This document shows positions 58,639-64,000 of a DNA stretch of 64,000 bases, one piece after another. The position numbers were made by a program, and so were the translations under genes. Source of the stretch: Burkholderiales bacterium (GTDB lineage: Bacteria; Pseudomonadota; Gammaproteobacteria; Burkholderiales; JAEUOS01); NCBI GenBank assembly GCA_947473125.1, contig CANJDH010000003.1, forward strand, positions 1 to 64,000, given 5' to 3'. The notes beneath the pieces were generated by a model. It saw nothing but the letters and a program-made list of their open reading frames with translations, made no database searches and was not told where the DNA came from. How positions within the stretch are numbered: position 1 is the first letter of the stretch; every line of letters begins with the position of its first letter.

Positions 58639-59340
58639 ATGCGCAAACAGCACGGATTTACACTGGTTGAAATTGCCATCGTTCTGGTCATCATCGGCCT
58701 GCTGCTTGGCGGCATCCTGCGCGGCCAGGAGCTGATCCAGAACGCTCGCGTACGCAACATCATCGATCAGCAAAATGGCATCAAGGCGGCATTTTTCGGT
58801 TTTCAGGATCGCTTTCGTATGATTCCCGGTGATTTGACCGCCGCGCAGATTGCGCAAGTGGGTTCCGGCGTGATTGTCGCCAGTGCGGCAGGAAACGGCC
58901 AGATTGACGCTGCTGACGCCGCTGCCGCCTTCCAGAACATCACCATCACCGGCTTTATCAGTTGTCAGACCTGCAATGCCGCAGCGGCGGCGGCGTCTTC
59001 CGCGGTCAACAGCCCGGTCAACGTGTATGGCGGCGTGTTGCAGTTGGTCACCGATACCGTCTATTCCACTCCGACGCAGATTTTGCCCGGCGACGGCCAG
59101 ATCCGCCACAATATCAAGACCGGCAATCTGATTCCCTCCAACGTGTTGTACGAAGCCGACGTCAAGGTTGATGACGGTGTTCCGAACGGCGGGCAGTTCC
59201 GCTTCAGCAACTGGATGGCTGCGGGCGGTGTGGCGCCCACGGTGGCCTGCGAGAACGGCGCGGTCAGCGCAACCACGCCGTGGCAGACCACGGCAAACAA
59301 CTTCGAACTCAACTGCGGGGCGGCGACACTGATCAATTGA
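58639..59340 (+). CDS. Type IV prepilin, probable major pilin
   Basis: The 233-aa product has a short leader MRKQHG, then FTLVEIAIVLVIIGLLLGGIL with Glu at +5, a textbook class III signal, followed by RGQELIQNARVRNIIDQQNGIKAAFFGFQDRFRMIPGDL typical of PulG-like pilins. Two Cys pairs could form disulfides. It has its own sigma-54 promoter, a strong AAGGGGGG ribosome site and its own terminator, which suggests high, switchable expression and hence the major subunit. Confidence 0.9.
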   Translation: MRKQHGFTLVEIAIVLVIIGLLLGGILRGQELIQNARVRNIIDQQNGIKAAFFGFQDRFRMIPGDLTAAQIAQVGSGVIVASAAGNGQIDAADAAAAFQNITITGFISCQTCNAAAAAASSAVNSPVNVYGGVLQLVTDTVYSTPTQILPGDGQIRHNIKTGNLIPSNVLYEADVKVDDGVPNGGQFRFSNWMAAGGVAPTVACENGAVSATTPWQTTANNFELNCGAATLIN

Positions 59341-59367
59341 TTTCCGCCTGACTGTTCTTCGCAGTGC

Positions 59368-59397
59368 AAAAAGCCCGCCCCCGTAGCGGGCTTTTTT
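59368..59397. terminator. Bidirectional intrinsic terminator between pilin and KefB genes
   Basis: AAAAAGCCCGC, loop CCCCGTA, GCGGGCTTTTTT. The T-run serves the pilin gene on plus and the A-run gives a U-run for the kefB transcript on minus. The kefB stop codon lies in the T-run. Confidence 0.92.
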
Positions 59398-61372
59398 ATG
59401 CCGCACCTCCGAGCAGGCGGTTTTCAGCACGTGCAATCGGCTCCGGCAAGCCCTTGAGAACCACCACGTCGCCGGACTCCAGGACCAGTGCTGCGTGGGC
59501 ATCGGTGTTTTGCGCGGCGCGCCGGCGTATCGATACGACTTCCACGGCGTCCTGGTACAAACCGACCTGGTCAAACGTCTTGCCCACCGCAAAAGCGCCG
59601 GCTGGCAGCGGCACCGAATGCAGGCGCAAGTGCTCACGCTCGGTGAGGTCCTCGGCATCATCGCTGGCGCCGTGGAAAAACCCGCGCAGAAGGCCATAGC
59701 GCGAATCGCGCACCGCCCTGACGCGCTTTACGACCCGGCCAAGCGGGACGCCTGCCAGCAGCAGCGCGTGCGATGCCAGCATCAGGCTCGACTCGAGCGC
59801 CTCAGCCACCACTTCGGCGGCGCCAGCCGCGCGAAGCTTGTCCATCTCGCCGTCATCCTTGACGCGCACCACCACCGGAAGGCCCGGCCGCACCTCGTTC
59901 ACATGGTGCAGGATGCGCATCGCCGAGGTGGTGTCGGCATAGGAAATCACCACGGCCTGGGCGCGCATCAGTCCTGCGGCGATCAGCGATTCGCGCCGGC
60001 TGGCGTCAGCGTATACCACCGCATCCCCCGCCGCCGCCGCATCTCGGATGCGTTCCGGGTCGAGGTCAAGCGCCATGTACTCAACCCCTTCGGCAGACAG
60101 CAGCTTGGCAAGCGCCTGCCCATTTCGGCCATAGCCGCAAATAAGAACATGCCGGCTCGACTTCAGGGTGCGGGTGGCCAGTTGCGTCAGCTCCAGGGAT
60201 TTCATCATCCATTCGTCGCGTGCAAAACGCAGGGCAATGCTGTCGCTCATGGCGATCAAAAAGGGAGCCGCCAACATGGACAGGAGCATGGCGGCAAGAA
60301 TCGCATCCATCAACTGCGCATCCACCAATTTGAGGCCGCCCGCCTGTGCGAGCAGCACGAAGCCGAATTCGCCGGCCTGTGCCAGAGCCAAAGCGGTACG
60401 GATTGCCGTTCCCTGCGGCCGTTTGAAGGCGCGCCCGAGGAGGGCCACGATCACAAATTTGGCTCCTACCGGAATCAATGTGAGGAATAACACCAGGCCG
60501 AATTGCGCCGCCACGGAACGCACGTCGAGCAGCATCCCGATGGTGACAAAAAACAATCCCAACAGCACATCGCGAAACGGCTTGATGTCCTCTTCCACCT
60601 GGTGCCTGAATTCGGTCTCGGAAATGAGCATGCCAGCCACAAAGGCCCCCAGAGCCAGCGACAACCCGGCCAGCTCCGTGATGTAGGCAAGGCCAAGGGT
60701 CAGCAGCAGCAGGTTCAGGGTAAACAGCTCGGTAGAGCGGCGCCGCGCCACTACCATGAGCCAGGCGCGAATCGCACGGCGCCCGGCAAACAGCAAAATG
60801 GCCAGCACCAGGGCGGCCTTGGCCAAGGCCACGGCAAGCGTCGCCGCCAGATTCTCCGGAGCCTGCGCCAGGGCCGGCACCACCACCAGAAAAGGTACCA
60901 CGGCCAGGTCCTGGAATAGCAAAATGCCCATCACGTCGCGCCCGTGCGCCGACTCAAGCTCGACCCGCTCTGACAACAACTTGACAACGATGGCCGTCGA
61001 CGACATGGCCAGCGCACCACCCAATGCAACGCCAGCTTGCCAACCCAGCCCCATCGCCAGCGCAGCGCCAACCCCTACAAGCGTCGTCACCAGAACCTGC
61101 GCAAAACCGAATCCGAACACGGTCGCGCGCATCGCCATCAGTCGCGGCAGGTTGAATTCTAGCCCGATCGAAAACATCAGGAACACAACCCCAAACTCGG
61201 CCAGATAGCGCGTCTCCTGCACATCGGGCACGAGGCCGATGGCGTGGGGCCCGATCAGGATGCCGGCCAGCAGGTACCCCAGCAGTGGCGGCAACTGCAG
61301 CTTTCGCGCCAGGGCCACCACGGCCACAGATGCGGCCAGAAAAATCAGGACAATTTCGAGGGTGTTGGGCAT
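59396..61372 (-). CDS. KefB/KefC-type K+/H+ antiporter (CPA2) with TrkA domains
   Basis: Monovalent cation/proton antiporter. The 658-aa product has about twelve to thirteen membrane helices with the CPA2 core (LLGYLLAGILIGPHAIGLV, FQDLAVVPFLVVVPAL), a cytoplasmic NAD-binding TrkA-N domain starting HVLICGYGRNGQALAKLL, and a C-terminal TrkA-C domain. The Kef glutathione-gating sequence cannot be confirmed by eye. Divergent from kdsD. Confidence 0.92.
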   Translation of the reverse strand: MPNTLEIVLIFLAASVAVVALARKLQLPPLLGYLLAGILIGPHAIGLVPDVQETRYLAEFGVVFLMFSIGLEFNLPRLMAMRATVFGFGFAQVLVTTLVGVGAALAMGLGWQAGVALGGALAMSSTAIVVKLLSERVELESAHGRDVMGILLFQDLAVVPFLVVVPALAQAPENLAATLAVALAKAALVLAILLFAGRRAIRAWLMVVARRRSTELFTLNLLLLTLGLAYITELAGLSLALGAFVAGMLISETEFRHQVEEDIKPFRDVLLGLFFVTIGMLLDVRSVAAQFGLVLFLTLIPVGAKFVIVALLGRAFKRPQGTAIRTALALAQAGEFGFVLLAQAGGLKLVDAQLMDAILAAMLLSMLAAPFLIAMSDSIALRFARDEWMMKSLELTQLATRTLKSSRHVLICGYGRNGQALAKLLSAEGVEYMALDLDPERIRDAAAAGDAVVYADASRRESLIAAGLMRAQAVVISYADTTSAMRILHHVNEVRPGLPVVVRVKDDGEMDKLRAAGAAEVVAEALESSLMLASHALLLAGVPLGRVVKRVRAVRDSRYGLLRGFFHGASDDAEDLTEREHLRLHSVPLPAGAFAVGKTFDQVGLYQDAVEVVSIRRRAAQNTDAHAALVLESGDVVVLKGLPEPIARAENRLLGGAA

Positions 61373-61443
61373 CAGGGGCCGCCTCTCTGCAATCTTGATG
61401 CCAACTACGGATTGCGGCGAGCGCGTTTGCTATACTCGGGCAG

Positions 61444-62454
61444 ATGATAGCGGCACCCAAGACAATCGGCCAAGCTAGGGATCGAGCCGGCGCAGAAACG
61501 CTGGAGCTCGCCCGCGAAGTACTGCGTATCGAGGCGGCAGCCGTGAGCCAGATGGAGCATCGTATCGACGGGGCCTTCGCCCACGCGGTGGATATGCTTC
61601 TGGCCTGTAGTGGCCGCGTGGTTGTATCGGGAATCGGCAAGTCGGGGCATATCGCGCGCAAGGTGGCCGCGACGTTCGCCTCCACCGGGACCGCCGCATT
61701 CTTTGTTCACCCGGCCGAGGCAGGTCATGGCGATCTGGGAATGATCACTGGGCAGGACGTGATGGTGGCTTTCTCGAATTCCGGTGAAACTGCCGAACTC
61801 ATGGCCATCCTGCCGGCGGTAAAGCGCCTCGGAGCCGGCTTGATCGCGCTGACCGGAAACCCGGGCTCGACCCTCGCAAAGCTGGCAAACGCACATATCC
61901 ATACCGGTGTCGACAAGGAAGCCTGCCCCCTCAACCTGGCGCCGACCGCAAGCACCACGGCACAACTTGCCATGGGAGACGCCTTGGCGGTCGCTGTTCT
62001 GGACGCCCGGGGATTCAGCGCCGAGGATTTCGCCCGCTCCCACCCGGGCGGCACGCTTGGTCGCCGCCTGCTTACCCGAGTGAGAGACGTCATGCGTGGC
62101 GGCACGGCAATGCCGATCGTTTCAAGCGACGCGACCCTTGCCCAAGCGGTTCTCGAGGTGAGCGCAAAGCGCATCGGCATGACGGCCGTTCTCAACGACG
62201 ACGGCAGCATCGCCGGCGTGTTTACCGACGGCGACCTGCGCCGCGCCCTGGTGCACGGCGCAGACTTCAAATCTGCCCGAATCAAGGAATTGATGACCAC
62301 TGCTCCAGCGGTGATTGACGCCGACGCCCTTGCTGCCGAGGCGGTACACCTGATGGAAACACGCAAAGTGAACCAGCTGCTGGTGATCGACGCGAACGGC
62401 GATCTTGTAGGCGCATTGAACATGCACGACCTGTTTCACGCCAAAGCCATATGA
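61444..62454 (+). CDS. kdsD: Arabinose-5-phosphate isomerase KdsD
   Basis: Converts ribulose-5-phosphate to arabinose-5-phosphate for Kdo of LPS. The 336-aa product has a SIS domain (SGIGKSGHIARKVAATFASTGT, then SNSGETAEL and ALAVAVLDARGFSAEDFARSHPGG) and two C-terminal CBS domains. A TATACT -10 (61432-61437) ends 6 nt before the ATG without a clear ribosome site, so the transcript may be leaderless; no good -35 is seen. Overlaps kdsC by 4 nt. Confidence 0.96.
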   Translation: MIAAPKTIGQARDRAGAETLELAREVLRIEAAAVSQMEHRIDGAFAHAVDMLLACSGRVVVSGIGKSGHIARKVAATFASTGTAAFFVHPAEAGHGDLGMITGQDVMVAFSNSGETAELMAILPAVKRLGAGLIALTGNPGSTLAKLANAHIHTGVDKEACPLNLAPTASTTAQLAMGDALAVAVLDARGFSAEDFARSHPGGTLGRRLLTRVRDVMRGGTAMPIVSSDATLAQAVLEVSAKRIGMTAVLNDDGSIAGVFTDGDLRRALVHGADFKSARIKELMTTAPAVIDADALAAEAVHLMETRKVNQLLVIDANGDLVGALNMHDLFHAKAI

Positions 62455-63002
62455 TGCAAAGCGCCAGCCCCCCCATCACGCCGGCTTTGCTTGCGCGAAT
62501 CAAGCCGCTGAAATTGATGGCGTTTGATGTCGATGGCATTCTCACCGACGGGCGACTCTACTATGCAAATGATGGCGCTGAATCCAAAAGCTTCCATACG
62601 CACGACGGTCAAGGGGTGCGCCTGCTGCGCGACGCAGGGTTGAAGATTGCACTGATTACCGCGCGGCGGTCCGAATTGGTGGAGCGCCGCGGACGCGAAT
62701 TGGGCGTTCACTTTTGCCTGCAAGGCATTGAAGCCAAGCAGCAGGCCTTTGAGGATGTGCTGGACGAACTGAAGCTCAAGCCCGGGCAGGCTGGTTACAT
62801 GGGCGACGACTTGCTCGATTTGCCGGTGCTGACCCGCGCCGGTTTCGCCGCGACGGTGCCGGCGGCACCTGCGGAAGTGCAATTGCACTCCCATTACGTT
62901 ACCCGCCGAAGTGGCGGGGACGGCGCCGTGCGCGAAATATGCGAACTGATCTTGCGCGGGCAAGGCGCGTACGACAAACTGGTCGCGGAGTACTTCAAAT
63001 GA
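62451..63002 (+). CDS. kdsC: KDO-8-phosphate phosphatase KdsC
   Basis: HAD-family phosphatase releasing Kdo from Kdo-8-phosphate. The 183-aa product has the HAD motif MAFDVDGILTDG with both catalytic aspartates, ALITARRSELVERR, and the C-terminal MGDDLLDLPVL. ATGA overlaps at both ends with kdsD and lptC. Confidence 0.97.
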   Translation: MMQSASPPITPALLARIKPLKLMAFDVDGILTDGRLYYANDGAESKSFHTHDGQGVRLLRDAGLKIALITARRSELVERRGRELGVHFCLQGIEAKQQAFEDVLDELKLKPGQAGYMGDDLLDLPVLTRAGFAATVPAAPAEVQLHSHYVTRRSGGDGAVREICELILRGQGAYDKLVAEYFK

Positions 63003-63595
63003 ATCTGCTGCAACGCAGGTCGATTGGCGCAGTGCTGCCGCTGGCGATTCTGCTGTTGCTGGCCATGCTCACATTTTGGCTCGATCGCACAGTTGAACTC
63101 AATTCGACCAAGACCGCCAGCCCGCTTACGCACGAACCGGATTACATCGTCGACAATTTCGTGATCAAGCGCCTCAGCGATGCGGGTGAGCCGCGTTACC
63201 TGCTCTCGTCAAAGCGCATGTTGCACTTTCCCGACGACGACTCTTCGCACCTTGAAGCGCCGAAACTGGTGCAGGGGCAACCGGGCAGCACGGAAACGCG
63301 CGTCTCTGCAAAGCGCGGAGTCGTGTCGGCGGATGGCAAAGAGGTCAAGTTGTACGAAAGCGTTGAGCTCTTTAAAGCCGGGGAAAGGACGCCGCAGGGA
63401 CAGACCAGCGACATGCGCGTACGCACCGAGTACCTGCGCGTGGTACCCGACGATGACAAGGCTGACACGCCTCAGCGGGTGCTCATCGAGCAGGGCAAGA
63501 CGCTGCTCTCGGGAACCGGGATGGCTTTCGACAACCGCTATCGAAAAATCGAGCTCCAGTCCGCTGTGAACGGAACGTTCGAACGTAAAAAATGA
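62999..63595 (+). CDS. lptC: LPS export protein LptC
   Basis: Bitopic protein joining the LptB2FG transporter to LptA. The 198-aa product has one N-terminal membrane helix (AVLPLAILLLLAMLTFWLD) and a periplasmic beta-jellyroll domain (EPDYIVDNFVIKRLSDAGEPRY). ATG at 62999 overlaps the kdsC stop; the track start at 62939 is inside kdsC. Confidence 0.95.
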   Translation: MNLLQRRSIGAVLPLAILLLLAMLTFWLDRTVELNSTKTASPLTHEPDYIVDNFVIKRLSDAGEPRYLLSSKRMLHFPDDDSSHLEAPKLVQGQPGSTETRVSAKRGVVSADGKEVKLYESVELFKAGERTPQGQTSDMRVRTEYLRVVPDDDKADTPQRVLIEQGKTLLSGTGMAFDNRYRKIELQSAVNGTFERKK

Positions 63596-64000
63596 TCAGG
63601 CCGCACCTCGCAACTCTGATTTTCGCCGCCTGCCTTGCGTGTGCCACGGGCGCCCCCGTCTGGGCCGAAAAGGCCGATCGTGACAAGCCGGTCAATATCG
63701 AAGCCCAGCGCATGACTTATGACGACTTGCGACAGGTCAACGTGTTCGAGGGGCGCGTGGTGCTTACGCAAGGCTCTTTGACCATCCTCGCTGACCGCAT
63801 CACGGTACGGCAGGATCCGGAGGGATTCCAGCACGGCACGGCTGAAAAAGGGCCCGATGGTTTTGCCTATTTCAGGCAAAAGCGCGAAGGCGTGGACGAG
63901 ATCGTCCAAGGATGGGGGGATCGGATCGAATATGACGCCAAAGGCGAAAAAGCCGACATGATCGGTCGCGCGCGCTTCTTGCGAGGCGCCGACGAAGTGC
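63592..64000 (+). CDS. lptA: LPS periplasmic bridge protein LptA (3' truncated by window edge)
   Basis: OstA-like beta-jellyroll protein that bridges inner and outer membranes for LPS transport. ATG at 63592 overlaps the lptC stop (ATGA). The first 136 codons show a signal peptide (cleavage near VWA) and the family pattern KPVNIEAQRMTYDDLRQVNVFEG, then GSLTILADRITVRQD. The rest is beyond the right edge. Not in the ORF track because it runs off the window. Confidence 0.94.
   Translation, partial: MIRPHLATLIFAACLACATGAPVWAEKADRDKPVNIEAQRMTYDDLRQVNVFEGRVVLTQGSLTILADRITVRQDPEGFQHGTAEKGPDGFAYFRQKREGVDEIVQGWGDRIEYDAKGEKADMIGRARFLRGADEV

Noticed and set aside
39401-59340. Integrative element or genomic island with att sites or integrase
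   Set aside because: No integrase, transposase, tRNA edge or flanking direct repeat was found at either end; the locus is unusual in content only.

Overview
This window looks like a chromosomal segment of a GC-rich betaproteobacterium, probably close to Burkholderiales. The evidence is gene order: the dcw division/peptidoglycan cluster, petABC-sspA-sspB, the his-tat block, and bolA-murA followed by the mla genes, plus a CIRCE element upstream of rpoH. No species call is possible from sequence alone. There is no rRNA, CRISPR, insertion sequence or prophage; one tRNA (Thr, TGT) is present.

Layout. (1) 1-12312, minus strand: dcw cluster read mraZ-rsmH-ftsL-ftsI-murE-murF-mraY-murD-ftsW-(unlisted 57-aa ORF)-murG-murC, almost all joined by 1-8 nt stop/start overlaps; murC is cut by the window edge. 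Upstream of mraZ is a MraZ-type operator of three pentamers at 10-bp pitch. (2) 12313-13764: a 426-bp regulatory region with a perfect CIRCE operator and AT-rich inverted repeats, then rpoH, its terminator, and an opposing tRNA-Thr. (3) 13806-17680, minus: sspB, sspA and the cytochrome bc1 genes petC, petB, petA. (4) 17915-20428: mscL, a Nif3-like gene and a DegS/DegQ-type protease. (5) 20425-29338, minus: tatC, tatB, tatA, a HIT protein and the his genes E, I, F, A, H, B, C, D, G. (6) 29534-39256, minus: a SulP-STAS-cNMP transporter, murA, a BolA-like gene, an ABC-2 exporter pair and the Mla phospholipid transport genes B, C, A, D, E, F.

(7) 39401-59340 is the unusual part: a self-contained locus of about 20 kb for an MSHA-like type IV pilus or pseudopilus. 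It carries an ExeA/MshM-like ATPase, MshL-like secretin, MshN-like TPR protein, MshE-like motor, MshG-like platform protein, three alignment-complex genes and three prepilins. It is bracketed by the parts of an ABC-2 transporter (ATPase at the 5' end, permease plus a membrane-anchored helical-repeat protein at the 3' end), an arrangement reminiscent of PilGHI of Myxococcus xanthus. It also carries its own PrsR-like sigma-54 activator and PrsK-like sensor kinase. A near-perfect sigma-54 promoter lies directly upstream of the last, probably major, pilin gene, with a GTGACG-N6-CGTCAC inverted repeat as a candidate activator site. No prepilin peptidase or retraction ATPase is present, so those would have to be supplied elsewhere. 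The coherent hypothesis is that kinase and regulator switch on pilin synthesis through sigma-54 while the ABC transporter assists assembly or export.

(8) 59396-64000: a KefB-type K+/H+ antiporter on minus, then the LPS genes kdsD-kdsC-lptC-lptA on plus, each overlapping the next by 4 nt, with lptA cut by the right edge.
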